A stretch of DNA of 64,000 bases from Clostridiales bacterium. Lineage in GTDB: Bacteria; Bacillota; Clostridia; Oscillospirales; Oscillospiraceae. Where the stretch lies: assembly GCA_022785125.1 (NCBI GenBank), contig JALFRA010000007.1, forward strand, positions 186,001 through 250,000, read 5' to 3'. Both the position numbers and the translations under genes were made by a program. Positions within the stretch are counted from its first letter, which is position 1, and each line of letters begins with the position of its first letter. This document shows, one piece after another, positions 51,505-60,992 of this stretch. The notes beneath the pieces are model-generated. The model was not told the origin of the DNA, did not search any database, and saw nothing but the letters and a program-made list of their open reading frames with translations.

Positions 51505-51591
51505 AGTGAATCAGCCTCTTTTCCAGCCGGCCGGCCCTGCTGCCCGGGCCTGCGGCAAAAACAATGACCTGGCTTTGGGAGCCAGTGCAGC

Positions 51592-52620
51592 TCAATCATC
51601 GGTATGCAGCATGGCCTTCCTGCGGAGCTGACCACAGGAGGCGTCGATATCCCCGCCCAGCTTGCGCCGTACCGTGGCAGTGACGCCGTGGGACTCCAGG
51701 CGCTTCTGGAACTGGGCCACCCGGCGGCTGGGCTTGAGAGGGCTCTCCGCCACATGGTTCAGGGGGATCAGGTTCACATGGCCCGGGGTGCCCTTCAGGT
51801 GACTGGCCAGCAGGTCCGCCTGCCAGTCGGAATCGTTCACCCCGTCCACCATGGCGTACTCATAAGAGATCCGCCGTCCGGTCTTTTCAAAATACCGGCG
51901 GCAGGTGTCAAAGAGCTTCTCCACGCCCACGCTTCTGTTCACCGGCATCAGCTTGCTGCGGGTCTCGTCGTCGGGCGCATGGAGAGATACCGATAGGGTT
52001 AATTGTAACTGATGCTCGGCCAGTTTGTCAATTTTTTCGACCAGGCCGCAGGTGGACAGGGAGATGTGGCGCATCCCGATGTTGAGTCCGTCGGGGCTGT
52101 TGACCAGGGAGAGAAACCGCAGCACTGTGTCAAAGTTGTCCAGGGGTTCGCCGATGCCCATGAGCACAATATTGCTGATGGTGTGGCCGGAATCGATCTG
52201 CGTAAAGAGTACCTGGTCCAGCATTTCAGCAGGGGTCAAGTCTCTCACCTTGCCACCCAGGGTGGAGGCGCAGAAGGCGCACCCCATGCGGCAGCCCACC
52301 TGAGAGGAGATACACACAGTATTCCCATGATGGTAGCGCATCAAAACGGTTTCAATGCAGTTTCCGTCGGAAAGCCGCCATAAGTATTTGATGGTGCCGT
52401 CCAGCGCAGATACCTGCTTGCGCTCCACCTCCGGCGGGCACAGGATACAGCTTGCCTTCAGTTTCTCCCGCAAAGCCTTGGACAGGTTGGTCATCTCATC
52501 GAAGGAGCGCACCCCCCGGTGGAGCCACTGAAAGACCTGCTTGGCCCGGAAGGCGGGCTCCCCCAGTTCCTTCAAATAGGCGGTCATCTCCGCCAGATCC
52601 ATGGATTTGATGTCGGTCAT
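51592..52620 (-). CDS. rlmN: 23S rRNA/tRNA adenine-C2 methyltransferase RlmN
   Basis: 342 residues, radical-SAM enzyme modifying A2503 of 23S rRNA. Cluster motif CxxxCxxC in GCRMGCAFCAS, SAM region MGIGEPLDNFD, NISLSTCG-like segment (GMRHISLSTCGLVEKI), and the methylatable/acid-base cysteine region near the C-terminus (DIDASCGQLR). The ATG overlaps the rsmB stop. The 87-nt gap to prpC has no recognised feature. Confidence 0.96.
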   Translation of the reverse strand: MTDIKSMDLAEMTAYLKELGEPAFRAKQVFQWLHRGVRSFDEMTNLSKALREKLKASCILCPPEVERKQVSALDGTIKYLWRLSDGNCIETVLMRYHHGNTVCISSQVGCRMGCAFCASTLGGKVRDLTPAEMLDQVLFTQIDSGHTISNIVLMGIGEPLDNFDTVLRFLSLVNSPDGLNIGMRHISLSTCGLVEKIDKLAEHQLQLTLSVSLHAPDDETRSKLMPVNRSVGVEKLFDTCRRYFEKTGRRISYEYAMVDGVNDSDWQADLLASHLKGTPGHVNLIPLNHVAESPLKPSRRVAQFQKRLESHGVTATVRRKLGGDIDASCGQLRRKAMLHTDD

Positions 52621-53927
52621 GCCTTCCTCCTCAGCTTGGCAAAGAAAAAGCCGTCGGTGCCGTGGCGGTGGGGCCAGCAGGTCACCATGCCCTCCCCGGC
52701 CCCCTCAAAGTCGCCGGGCACTTCAAAGCCCTCTAATGTAAAGTCTTTATGCCTGTCTAAAAATGCCCGCACTACGTCCTCATTCTCCCGCTCCAACAGG
52801 GTGCAGGTGGCGTAGAGCAGCGCACCGCCCGGCTTGACGTAGCGGCACACGTTGTCCAGAATGGCCTTCTGCACCCGGGGCAGTCCCTCCAGAGGCTTGG
52901 GGTCCTTATAGCGGATATCCGGCTTCTTGCGGATGATGCCAAGTCCCGAGCAGGGCACATCGGCCAGCACCAGGTCAAATCCGTCAAGGAATTCTTCTTT
53001 ACACTCCCTGCCGTCCAACACCTCCGCCGCAATACAACCCAGGCCTAACCGCTTGGCTCCCGCCCGGATCAGGTCCACCTTATGTGGGTGGATGTCGCAG
53101 GAGACCACCTTTCCCTCACCCCCCATGGCCATGGCGGCGGCAAAGGACTTGCCGCCGGGGGCGGCGCAGGCGTCCAGCACATCCATCCCTTCTCTGGGCC
53201 CGGCGGCCAGTACCGCAAGCTTGGCGGCGGCATCCTGAATGTAAAAGAGCCCCTCCTGGAAGGCGGTCAACTCCTCCAGACTGCCGGTATGAGACAGCAG
53301 CAGGCAGTCGGGCAGCCAGGGGTGAGGCTGGACCTCCACCCCCTCCGCCCTGAGGGAATCGGTCACTTCTTCCACCGTGGCCTTGATGGTGTTTACCTGG
53401 GCGCAGGTGGGCGGCTCCCCATTGTCGGCGGCCATGAGGGCGGCAGCCTCCTCCCTGCCCAACCGGCGGGTAAAGAGATCGGCCAGCCACTGGGGATGGC
53501 TGTACCGCACCGCCGGGTCCTCCGGCGGCTCCAGGCTGTCCTTCTGCCGCACCAGAGACCGGAGCACACCGTTCACCAGACCGGCGGACCGGGGGTTCTT
53601 GGAGCCCTTCTGGGCCAGATCCACCGCCTCGCTGACAGCGGCATGGTCGGGCACTCTGTCAAGGAAAAGCAATTGATAAGCCCCAAGCCGCAAACTGTTG
53701 CGGACAGCGGGCTCCATCTTCTCCAGGCGTACCGTGGACAACTTGCCCAGGTAGTGGTCCAGCAGCAGCCTGTTCTGGAGCACGCCGAAGCACAGCCGGG
53801 TAGTCAGCGCTGCGTCCCGGCTGTCCAGTCCGGCGGTACGCAGGATTTTCTTCAAAAAGCCGTCCGACCAGGCGCCCTGCTGTTCGCAGGCCACCAGGGC
53901 CCGGAGGGCCGCTTCTCTGGCTGTCAT
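52617..53927 (-). CDS. rsmB: 16S rRNA cytosine-C5 methyltransferase RsmB
   Basis: 436 residues: N-terminal NusB-like RNA-binding domain (1-135) and SAM methyltransferase domain with DVLDACAAPGGKS, LADVPCSGLGIIRKKPDIRY (catalytic cysteine of PCSG) and the second cysteine in YATCTLLERENED. Modifies C967 in E. coli. Overlaps rlmN by ATGA. Confidence 0.95.
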   Translation of the reverse strand: MTAREAALRALVACEQQGAWSDGFLKKILRTAGLDSRDAALTTRLCFGVLQNRLLLDHYLGKLSTVRLEKMEPAVRNSLRLGAYQLLFLDRVPDHAAVSEAVDLAQKGSKNPRSAGLVNGVLRSLVRQKDSLEPPEDPAVRYSHPQWLADLFTRRLGREEAAALMAADNGEPPTCAQVNTIKATVEEVTDSLRAEGVEVQPHPWLPDCLLLSHTGSLEELTAFQEGLFYIQDAAAKLAVLAAGPREGMDVLDACAAPGGKSFAAAMAMGGEGKVVSCDIHPHKVDLIRAGAKRLGLGCIAAEVLDGRECKEEFLDGFDLVLADVPCSGLGIIRKKPDIRYKDPKPLEGLPRVQKAILDNVCRYVKPGGALLYATCTLLERENEDVVRAFLDRHKDFTLEGFEVPGDFEGAGEGMVTCWPHRHGTDGFFFAKLRRKA

Positions 53928-53930
53928 ATA

Positions 53931-54629
53931 TCAATCCCTCCGGCGGCTGTTGAAAGCCAGGATATAGCGCAGCAGCTGGGCAATGGACACCAGCAGAGCG
54001 GCCACATAGGTCATGGCGGCGGCGCCCAGCACCTTCTTGGCCCCCCGCAGCTCCTGGTCGTCCAGCATATGGGTATCCTGCAAGGATTGGATGGCCCGGC
54101 GGGAGGCGTTGAACTCCACGGGCAGAGTGACCACCTGGAAGAAGGTTGCCACAGAGAAAAGCACCACACCCACGGCAAACAGGGGCCGGGAATACATGGC
54201 AAAGCCCAGAATGATGAGCAGGATGGATATCTGGGAACTAAAATTGCACACCGGGATGATGGCCCCTCTCAGTTTGATGGGACCGTACTCCTGGGCGTAC
54301 TGAACGGCGTGGCCCGCCTCATGGGCGGCAACCCCCACCGAGGCGATGCTGGTGGAGCCGTACACCGCGTCGGACAGCCGGATGGTATTGGTCCGGGGGT
54401 CGTAGTGGTCAGTGAGCTTACCGGACACCTGGGTGATACGCACCCCGTACACCCCGTGGGCCTTCAGCACCTCCTCCGCAGCCTGAGCGCCGGTGAGGCC
54501 CCGGCGGCTGGCAATGCGGGAATAGCGGTTGAAGGTCGAGGACACGTTGATCTGGGCCAGCAGGGCGATGAGCATGGCGGGCACCAAAATGATCCAGTAA
54601 TAGGTGTCGAAATAGTAGAAAAAGGGCAT
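53931..54629 (-). CDS. YugP-type zinc metallopeptidase
   Basis: 232-residue membrane protease (Zn_peptidase_2). Helix at the N-terminus (YYWIILVPAMLIALLAQI), active site AAHEAGHAVQYAQ (HExxH-type HEAGH), and three more hydrophobic segments (FSSQISILLIILGFAM, LFAVGVVLFSVATFFQVVTL, MTYVAALLVSIAQLLRYIL). Function unknown. GGAGG 5 nt before the ATG. In many Clostridia it sits between fmt and rsmB, as here. Confidence 0.9.
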   Translation of the reverse strand: MPFFYYFDTYYWIILVPAMLIALLAQINVSSTFNRYSRIASRRGLTGAQAAEEVLKAHGVYGVRITQVSGKLTDHYDPRTNTIRLSDAVYGSTSIASVGVAAHEAGHAVQYAQEYGPIKLRGAIIPVCNFSSQISILLIILGFAMYSRPLFAVGVVLFSVATFFQVVTLPVEFNASRRAIQSLQDTHMLDDQELRGAKKVLGAAAMTYVAALLVSIAQLLRYILAFNSRRRD

Positions 54630-54641
54630 AATGACCTCCAG

Positions 54642-55889
54642 TCACATGACCTGGCCCCCGGTGAGGAACCAGAACAGATTGAGCAGGAATCCCGCCCCCA
54701 TGGCGGCGGTGATCGCCGCCGTCAGTTTGGGCCTCCCTTCCGTGAGGGCGGCGGCAAACAGGAAAAAGGGCAGGGCGCAGGACAGATAGCGTCCGGCGCT
54801 GAGCAGCCAGGACAGAGAATAGTTGAGCACCAGGTAGACAAAGCCGTACAGGGTGTACATACCCCGGAACTTGTTCCGTGCCCATACCAGCAGGGCAAAG
54901 AACACCGGGAAGAGCACAATGGTGGGGATCCAAATCTGGTACCGCACCAGCTCCGCAGGGTAACTCAGGGCGTTTTGCAGCACATACCACAGGGTATCGG
55001 CAATGGGACAGAAGCCCTGACTCCAGTGCTGCTGCATGACTGTAAAGGCAAACGGGTTGCCAGTCACAGACCAGTTGAGCGTCAGATAGATCAGGGTACC
55101 CACGGCAGGCAGCAGCAGGGCGGGCAGCCTGCGGGCAATGGTTTTCCAATCAAAGCGGCCCATATCTTCCACCAGCTCGGCAGCCGCGGCCCCAATGAGC
55201 AGGACGCCGTGCATCCGGGTCATAGCGGCCAACAGCCCCCATACCCCCGCCAGCCACCAGCGGTGGCGGCGGATGTACCACAGCCCCGCGGCGGTGGTGA
55301 GCAGGAACAAGCTCTCCGTCATGATGCCGCCGAAGAAGAAGGCGTAGGGATAGACCGACAGAAAGAGCACCGTCCGTTTTGCCGCTCCCCTGCCCAGCTC
55401 AAAGGCGGCCAGCTTATAGAGTAAGACGCAGCCCGCCCCGTAGCAGACAAAGGAGATCAGCAGTCCCGCCGCCATAGTATTGCCCGTGATGAGGGAAATC
55501 ACCCGCATCAGCCAGGGATACAGGGGGAAAAACACCAGAAACAGATGTTTCCCGTCCTCCACATAGCCGGAATAGCCCAGCTCCGCCAAATTGACGTAGT
55601 GCAGGCCGTCCCAGCGCTTCCAGATCCACAGGAAGGCGTCTGGCCCGGAGCCGGGATAAAGCGCGAGACAGGCCGCCAACCCCACCAGCAGAAAGATCAA
55701 AACACGGAATCCAAATGTAACGGCAAAAACCTTTACACATTCTCTGCTGTCAGGCATATAGCCCTTGGCTGCAAGTCCTTTGGCGGCCAGGGGCACCGGC
55801 AGACCGGCAACCCCCAGCCACCGCAGCACCAGGTACAAACCCAGGGCGGCCACCGCGCCGGTGACCACCAGGGTCCAGATCAGATTCAT
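54642..55889 (-). CDS. PIG-V-type mannosyltransferase family membrane protein
   Basis: 415 residues, about 10-11 transmembrane helices. WKRWDGLHYVNLAELGY carries the acidic WDxxHY motif after the first helix and FFPLYPWLMRVI is the second family signature, as in GT-C glycosyltransferases of the PIG-V/GPI mannosyltransferase II clade. It probably transfers a sugar from a polyprenyl-phosphate donor outside the cell. Inserted between fmt and yugP, overlapping fmt by ATGA. Acceptor unknown. Confidence 0.8.
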   Translation of the reverse strand: MNLIWTLVVTGAVAALGLYLVLRWLGVAGLPVPLAAKGLAAKGYMPDSRECVKVFAVTFGFRVLIFLLVGLAACLALYPGSGPDAFLWIWKRWDGLHYVNLAELGYSGYVEDGKHLFLVFFPLYPWLMRVISLITGNTMAAGLLISFVCYGAGCVLLYKLAAFELGRGAAKRTVLFLSVYPYAFFFGGIMTESLFLLTTAAGLWYIRRHRWWLAGVWGLLAAMTRMHGVLLIGAAAAELVEDMGRFDWKTIARRLPALLLPAVGTLIYLTLNWSVTGNPFAFTVMQQHWSQGFCPIADTLWYVLQNALSYPAELVRYQIWIPTIVLFPVFFALLVWARNKFRGMYTLYGFVYLVLNYSLSWLLSAGRYLSCALPFFLFAAALTEGRPKLTAAITAAMGAGFLLNLFWFLTGGQVM

Positions 55890-56836
55890 TTCCCCTGCTC
55901 CGGCAGGGACAGCACGGTTCCCACCTCAATGGGATGGCCCCGCAGGTAGTCAGCAGCCTTCATGCGCTTGCCGCCGTCAGGCTGGATCTCCTCCAGCCGC
56001 AGCACGGTGCCCTCCCCGCAGGCCACTGCCAGGCCCTCCTTCCCGGCGGCCAGAACAGTGCCGGGAGCGGCGTTGGTGTGCTCCTCAGAAACGACAGTTT
56101 TAAATACTTTACACCGCTTGTCTCCCAAGGTAGCTACGGCGGCGGGCCAGGGGATCAGGCCCCGGACCTGATCGTGGAGCTGACGGGCGGTGCGGCCAAA
56201 GTCCATGGGGGACAGCTCCCGGCCCAGCATGGGGGCCAGGGTGGCCTTGTCATGGTCCTGAGGGGTGCGCTTGGCGGTACCGGCGTCGATCTGGGCCACC
56301 GTCTCCACCAGCAGCTGGGCCCCCAGCACGGCCAGCCGGTCGTGGAGGGTCACCACCGTCTCATCGGGGTCGATGGGGGTGGATGCCTGGGAGATGATAT
56401 CTCCGGCGTCCAGGTCGTGGGCCATGTGCATGATGGTCACGCCGGTCTCCTTATCCCCGTTGAGCACCGCCCAGTTGATGGGGGCGGCGCCCCGGTAGTC
56501 GGGCAGCAGGGACGAGTGGACGTTGATGCAGCCCTTGGGGGGCGCGGCCAGAATGTCGTCGGGCAGGATACGGCCGTAGGCGGCCACCACGATAAGCTCG
56601 GGGGCCAGTTCCTGGATCAGGGCCAGGGCGGTACCATCCCGCAGCTTGGTGGGCTGATGCACCGGGATATTGTGGGCCAGAGCGCACTCCTTCACCGGCG
56701 GAGGCTGGAGCTTCATGCCCCGGTTCTTGGGCTTATCGGGCTGGGTGAACACCCCGCAGATCTGGTGGCCCGCCTGAATCAGGGCCTCCAGGGAGGGCAC
56801 CGCGAAATCGGGGGTACCCATAAAGAGGATTCTCAT
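55886..56836 (-). CDS. fmt: Methionyl-tRNA formyltransferase
   Basis: 316 residues; formylates initiator tRNA. Seen: LFMGTPDFAVPSLEAL, the catalytic Asn-His-Asp set within GCINVHSSLLPDYRGAAPI and AHDLDAGDII, and a C-terminal OB-like domain. Overlaps both def and the mannosyltransferase gene by 4 nt. Confidence 0.96.
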   Translation of the reverse strand: MRILFMGTPDFAVPSLEALIQAGHQICGVFTQPDKPKNRGMKLQPPPVKECALAHNIPVHQPTKLRDGTALALIQELAPELIVVAAYGRILPDDILAAPPKGCINVHSSLLPDYRGAAPINWAVLNGDKETGVTIMHMAHDLDAGDIISQASTPIDPDETVVTLHDRLAVLGAQLLVETVAQIDAGTAKRTPQDHDKATLAPMLGRELSPMDFGRTARQLHDQVRGLIPWPAAVATLGDKRCKVFKTVVSEEHTNAAPGTVLAAGKEGLAVACGEGTVLRLEEIQPDGGKRMKAADYLRGHPIEVGTVLSLPEQGK

Positions 56837-57327
56837 GCCTCGTCCTCCTCCGCCATCAGCTCTTCCAGCTCCTCGCTGGTGTACAGGCGGCCAGCCAGCT
56901 CGGTAAACAGGTGGCCGTCCAGGTGGTCCAGTTCGTGGCAGAAGCAGCGGGCCACGATCTCCTCGCCCTCCACCTCAAAGAAGTTGCCGTTGCGGTCCTG
57001 AGCCCGCACCTTGGCCTTCATGGGGCGCTTGACCACGCCCCAGCGGCCGGGGACGGACAGGCAGCCCTCAAAGCCCTCCTGCTCCCCTTCCCGGGCAATG
57101 ATCTCCGGGTTGACCAGCTCCAGCATCTGGTCGTTGGCGTCCACCACGATGACCGCCCGGCGGAGGATGCCCACCTGGGGAGCGGCCAGTCCGGCGCCGT
57201 TGGCCTGGGCCAGAGTCTCCTTCATATCGTCCAGCAGGTCGTGGAGTTTTTCATCAAACTGGGTCACGGGACGGCAGGCCTTGTGCAGGGCGGGATCGCC
57301 GTCGGTGAGAATGGTACGCAGTGCCAT
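56833..57327 (-). CDS. def: Peptide deformylase
   Basis: 164 residues; removes formyl groups from new proteins. Motifs: GAGLAAPQVGI, EGCLSVPG (metal cysteine) and CHELDHLDGHLF (HExxH). AGGAGG upstream of the ATG. Confidence 0.97.
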   Translation of the reverse strand: MALRTILTDGDPALHKACRPVTQFDEKLHDLLDDMKETLAQANGAGLAAPQVGILRRAVIVVDANDQMLELVNPEIIAREGEQEGFEGCLSVPGRWGVVKRPMKAKVRAQDRNGNFFEVEGEEIVARCFCHELDHLDGHLFTELAGRLYTSEELEELMAEEDEA

Positions 57328-57340
57328 AATGTTCTTCCTC

Positions 57341-59806
57341 CTAATCCAGTGGGTTCACGTCGGCGGTCACCGACACCCCTTTGTTTTCTTTATCGGTCTG
57401 GGCCGCCCGCAGCAGGGCGGCGATCAGTTCACGCACCGGCTTGGTGTTGGCGCAGGCCATGGTGAGCCGGTAGCGGTAGCGCTCGTTGATTTTGGCGATA
57501 GAGGCCGGGGCGGGGCCCAACAGCTGGACCTCCAAACCCTGATAGGCGGGCAGCCTCATCCATCCCTCCAGGGTACGCCGCAGCCGCATACAGGTCCGCA
57601 GCACTGCCGCCTCCAGCTTGCCGGAGGCGGTGAGCACAAACAGATCCCGAAAGGGCGGGCACCCCCGCAGCCGCCGCAGGGCGATCTCCTGCTGATAGAA
57701 GCCGTCGTAGTCCTGGCGGGCTGCGCAGCGGATCACGTCGTTGTCGGGAGTATAGGTCTGGATGATAGCCCGTCCCCCCTTCTCGCCCCGGCCCGCTCTT
57801 CCCACCACCTGGGTGAGCAGAGAGAAGGTGCGCTCCCCCGCCCGGTAGTCGTCCACATACAGGGACTGGTCGGCATTGATGACCCCCACCAAGGTCACAT
57901 TGGGAAAGTCCAGGCCCTTGGCTACCATCTGGGTACCCAGCAGCACCGGGATGTTCTCCCGTTCAAACCGGGCGAACAGCTTCTCGTGGCTGTGGGTGGC
58001 CGAAATAGAGTCGGCGTCCATCCGCAGCACCTCCCGGTCGGGCAGGGCCTCGGTCAGCTCCTCCTCCACCTTCTGGGTGCCCGCCCCGATGAAGTTCAGG
58101 GTACCGCCGCAGGACGGACAGGCGGGGGGCAAAGGCTGGGAGTGGCCGCAGTAGTGGCACATAAGCCGTCCGTTGGCCGAGTGGTAAGTGAGATGGACGG
58201 AGCATCGGGGGCAGGTGGGCACCTCGCCGCACTCCCCGCAGCTCACCATCCGACTGGCTCCCCGGCGGTTGAGCAGCAGAATGGCCTGCTCCCCCCGCCC
58301 AGCGGTATCGGCCAGGGCCTTGGTAAGCACGCCGCTCAGGTCTGTGCCGTTTCCGGAGCGCAGCTCCCCCTTCATATCCACGATCTCCACCGGGGGCAAA
58401 GGCCGCTGATTATACCGCTGCTTCAGGGTAAACAGCTGATAGGCGCCCTGCCGGGCCTGGTACATGGTCTCGATGGACGGGGTGGCCGAGGCCAGCAGCA
58501 GCAGAGCCTTGTGCTGGACACAGCGGAACTTGGCCACGTCCCGGGCGTGGTACTTGGGCACGTTTTCCGACTGATAGGTTCCCTCCTGCTCCTCATCCAG
58601 CACGATGAGGCCCAGGTCCTTCAGGGGTGCAAAAACAGCGGAGCGGGTACCGATGACCACCCGGGCCTCCCCCGCCCTGATGCGCTTCCACTCGTCGTAC
58701 CGCTCCCCCGCTCTCAGAGAGGAGTGCAGCACGGCGATCTGCTCCCCGAAGTGGGAGGAGAACAGACGCATCAGCTGGGGGGTCAGGGAGATCTCGGGCA
58801 CCAGCACCAGAGCGGTGCGGCCCCGCCGCAGGGTCTCATAGATCAATTTCAGATACACCTGAGTCTTGCCGCTGCCGGTGACGCCGTAGAGCAGAGCGGC
58901 GGCAGGCTTATTTCCAGCAGTCAAAGCGTTGAGGCCGTCAAAGGCGGCCTGCTGCTCGCCGTTGAGTACCGGCTCAGCCAGCTGCTCCACGCCCTCCACC
59001 TGCACCCGGCGGTAGACCTCCCGCTTTTCCAGGGTAATGACCCCGCTTTTGGTCAGGGCGCGGAGGGTGGACGAGCTGGCCCCGGTAAAGTAGCACAGCT
59101 CCTTGGTGGAAGCTTCGCCAATGGCACACAGCAGCTCCACCACCGCGTATTGCAGCGGGGCGGTCCGCCGCCGTGCGGCAGCCTGATCCAGGGCCTCCTG
59201 GGCGGGCATGGCCAGGGACGCCACCTGTTCCGTCTTGTCCCCCACACCCCGGGCGGCGCTGGTCTCCAGGGTAATGATCCCCTTGTCCCTCAGCAGTTTG
59301 AGGGCCGGATTGGGGTCTTTGGTGCCGAAGGCCTCCCGGATGGCGGTCACGTCGGCGCAGCCGCCGTTTGCAAAGAGCAGCTCCACCACCTGCCGGGCGT
59401 GGTCCGACTTGCCGGCCGCCTCAAAGGCCGCCTCCCGGTCCACCCCCTCGGCCACCTTCCACTGGTCCTGGAGGGCATAGTACAGCCCCGCCGGCAGCAT
59501 GGCCCGGGCGGCGTCGTACACCGTACAGAACCACCGCTCCCGCATCCACAGGGCCAGCTTGATGGCCTCCCCGTCCAGCACCGGGCCCTCGTCCAGCACG
59601 GTGAGCACCGGCTTTAGGGACACGCCTGCCGGTCCCTGGGCCTCCAGGGTCAGCACGATGCCCTCGGTGCGGCGGTTGCCGGCGCCAAAGGGCACGATGA
59701 CCCTCATGCCGGGAGCCAGCCGGGATGCCAGCTCGGCGGGCACGGCGTAGTCGTAGGGCTTGTCGATGGCGTAGGTGGCGGCCTTGAGGGCGATTTTCGC
59801 TACCAT
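57341..59806 (-). CDS. priA: Primosomal protein N' (replication restart helicase PriA)
   Basis: 821 residues. N-terminal 3'-end-binding domain (about 1-105), helicase core with Walker A YGVTGSGKTQVYL and Walker B LIVLDEEQEG, eight zinc cysteines between CGECGEVPTCPRC and CHYCG-CPSCGG, and TQMVAKGLDFPNVTLVGVI with QVVGRAGRGEKGGRAIIQTY. The ATG at 59806 is preferred (GGAGG 8 nt upstream); an ATG two codons earlier abuts the site. coaBC, usual between rpoZ and priA, is absent. Confidence 0.95.
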   Translation of the reverse strand: MVAKIALKAATYAIDKPYDYAVPAELASRLAPGMRVIVPFGAGNRRTEGIVLTLEAQGPAGVSLKPVLTVLDEGPVLDGEAIKLALWMRERWFCTVYDAARAMLPAGLYYALQDQWKVAEGVDREAAFEAAGKSDHARQVVELLFANGGCADVTAIREAFGTKDPNPALKLLRDKGIITLETSAARGVGDKTEQVASLAMPAQEALDQAAARRRTAPLQYAVVELLCAIGEASTKELCYFTGASSSTLRALTKSGVITLEKREVYRRVQVEGVEQLAEPVLNGEQQAAFDGLNALTAGNKPAAALLYGVTGSGKTQVYLKLIYETLRRGRTALVLVPEISLTPQLMRLFSSHFGEQIAVLHSSLRAGERYDEWKRIRAGEARVVIGTRSAVFAPLKDLGLIVLDEEQEGTYQSENVPKYHARDVAKFRCVQHKALLLLASATPSIETMYQARQGAYQLFTLKQRYNQRPLPPVEIVDMKGELRSGNGTDLSGVLTKALADTAGRGEQAILLLNRRGASRMVSCGECGEVPTCPRCSVHLTYHSANGRLMCHYCGHSQPLPPACPSCGGTLNFIGAGTQKVEEELTEALPDREVLRMDADSISATHSHEKLFARFERENIPVLLGTQMVAKGLDFPNVTLVGVINADQSLYVDDYRAGERTFSLLTQVVGRAGRGEKGGRAIIQTYTPDNDVIRCAARQDYDGFYQQEIALRRLRGCPPFRDLFVLTASGKLEAAVLRTCMRLRRTLEGWMRLPAYQGLEVQLLGPAPASIAKINERYRYRLTMACANTKPVRELIAALLRAAQTDKENKGVSVTADVNPLD

Positions 59807-59844
59807 GTCCATCTCCTCCCCACCATTTGCCCTAATGACAGCCC

Positions 59845-59882
59845 GAGGCAAGCGACAGGCCGGAAAGTCTGTCGCTTGCCTC
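59845..59882. other. Hairpin between rpoZ and priA
   Basis: 14-bp perfect stem GAGGCAAGCGACAG / CTGTCGCTTGCCTC with a 10-nt loop and no T run on either strand; perhaps an RNA processing or stability element where coaBC would normally lie. Confidence 0.6.
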
Positions 59883-59896
59883 TCATTCCTCTCATA

Positions 59897-60097
59897 TCAG
59901 GCCTCTTCCTGGTCCAGCTCCACCTTACCCTCGGCCACCTCACGGATGGCGATGGTGACGGGCTTATCATCCAGAGAGATGCCGGCGTCCTCCGCCTCGG
60001 TGGCCACCTGACGGGCCCGCTGGGCCACCACGTTCACCAGCATATAGCGGCTGGGCACCTGCTTGAGCAGTTGATTCATAGGGGGTTCGAGCATCAT
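59897..60097 (-). CDS. rpoZ: DNA-directed RNA polymerase omega subunit
   Basis: 66 residues (MNQLLKQVPSRYMLVNVVAQRARQ cut at both ends here; KPVTIAIREVAEGKVEL). Short clostridial omega that helps assemble RNA polymerase. Position after gmk is conserved. Confidence 0.93.
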   Translation of the reverse strand: MMLEPPMNQLLKQVPSRYMLVNVVAQRARQVATEAEDAGISLDDKPVTIAIREVAEGKVELDQEEA

Positions 60098-60103
60098 ATT
60101 ATA

Positions 60104-60712
60104 TCAGACTCCTTCTACCAGATTCATGCGGTTTTTGGTGCGGCATCCCTCGGCGGTGAGGATGGAAATGATCTCCCCCGCCGCGTCGGACACCTTGTCG
60201 TTGACCACCAGATAGTCATAATTGGGGATCTCCCGGTACTCCTCCCGGGCCTTCTGGAGCCGGCCCTGGATGACCTCCTCGCTGTCGGTTGCCCGGCGGT
60301 GCAGCCGGCGGGACAGCTCCTCAAAGGAGGGAGGTACGATGAAGATACACACCGCGTCGGGGCACTTGGAGCGCACCTTGGCGGCACCCTGTACCTCGAT
60401 GTCCAGCAGCACGTCGATACCGGCGTCCAGCTTCTCCCGGATCACCCGCAGGGAGGTGCCGTAGTAATTATGGACATATTCGGCGTATTCCAACAGTTCG
60501 TCGTTGGCGATCATCCGCTCAAATTCCTCGCGGGCGACGAAGTTGTAGTTGACTCCGTCCTCCTCGCCCACCCGGGGCTGCCGGGTGGTGAAGGACACGG
60601 AAAAATGGATGTCTTTGCGTTCGCTGAGCAGCTCGGCGATCACGGTGCTCTTTCCCACCCCCGAGGGGCCGGAGAGCACGATGAGCGTGCCCCGTTCCTT
60701 TTTCTTTCCCAT
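60104..60712 (-). CDS. gmk: Guanylate kinase
   Basis: 202 residues; converts GMP to GDP. P-loop GPSGVGKST, SVSFTTRQPRVGEEDGVNY (GMP site), EYAEYVHNYYGTS, LLDIEVQGAAKV. The ATG at 60712 overlaps the remA stop by one base (TGATG); a TTG one codon earlier is the alternative. Confidence 0.96.
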   Translation of the reverse strand: MGKKKERGTLIVLSGPSGVGKSTVIAELLSERKDIHFSVSFTTRQPRVGEEDGVNYNFVAREEFERMIANDELLEYAEYVHNYYGTSLRVIREKLDAGIDVLLDIEVQGAAKVRSKCPDAVCIFIVPPSFEELSRRLHRRATDSEEVIQGRLQKAREEYREIPNYDYLVVNDKVSDAAGEIISILTAEGCRTKNRMNLVEGV

Positions 60713-60981
60713 CAAGGCGCTTCTTCCTCCTCTGCGGCTTCTGTCTCTTTTCCGCCCAGTCGGCCTGCCACCGTCTCCGGCTGGAGGGCCGAGAGCACGA
60801 TGTGGTCGCTGTCCATGATGAGCACCGCCCGGGTACGCCGTCCATAAGTGGCGTCGATCAGGTTGCCCTTATCCCGGGCCTCCTGTACCATACGCTTGAT
60901 GGGGGCGGATTCCGGACTGACGATGGCGATGAGCCGCCCCGCCGATACCATGTTGCCAAAGCCGATGTTGATCAGTTTCAT
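60712..60981 (-). CDS. remA: RemA-like regulator (DUF370)
   Basis: 89 residues ([36 protein letters not shown]) with an acidic tail. In B. subtilis RemA is a ring-forming DNA-binding protein that activates biofilm matrix genes; in Clostridia without those genes the role is not known. Conserved place between yicC and gmk. Confidence 0.92.
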   Translation of the reverse strand: MKLINIGFGNMVSAGRLIAIVSPESAPIKRMVQEARDKGNLIDATYGRRTRAVLIMDSDHIVLSALQPETVAGRLGGKETEAAEEEEAP

Positions 60982-60992
60982 GGGGCCGCTCC

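Noticed and set aside
57011-59617. 868-codon open frame opposite priA, and similar long frames opposite ligA (2295-4352), prkC (48617-50734), rsmB/yugP (53082-55424) and the molybdenum hydroxylase (33945-36233)
   Set aside because: They are antisense shadows caused by GC-rich codon use: compositionally biased (Gly/His/Leu/Val repeats), no ribosome site, no family features, while the opposite strand carries unmistakable genes.
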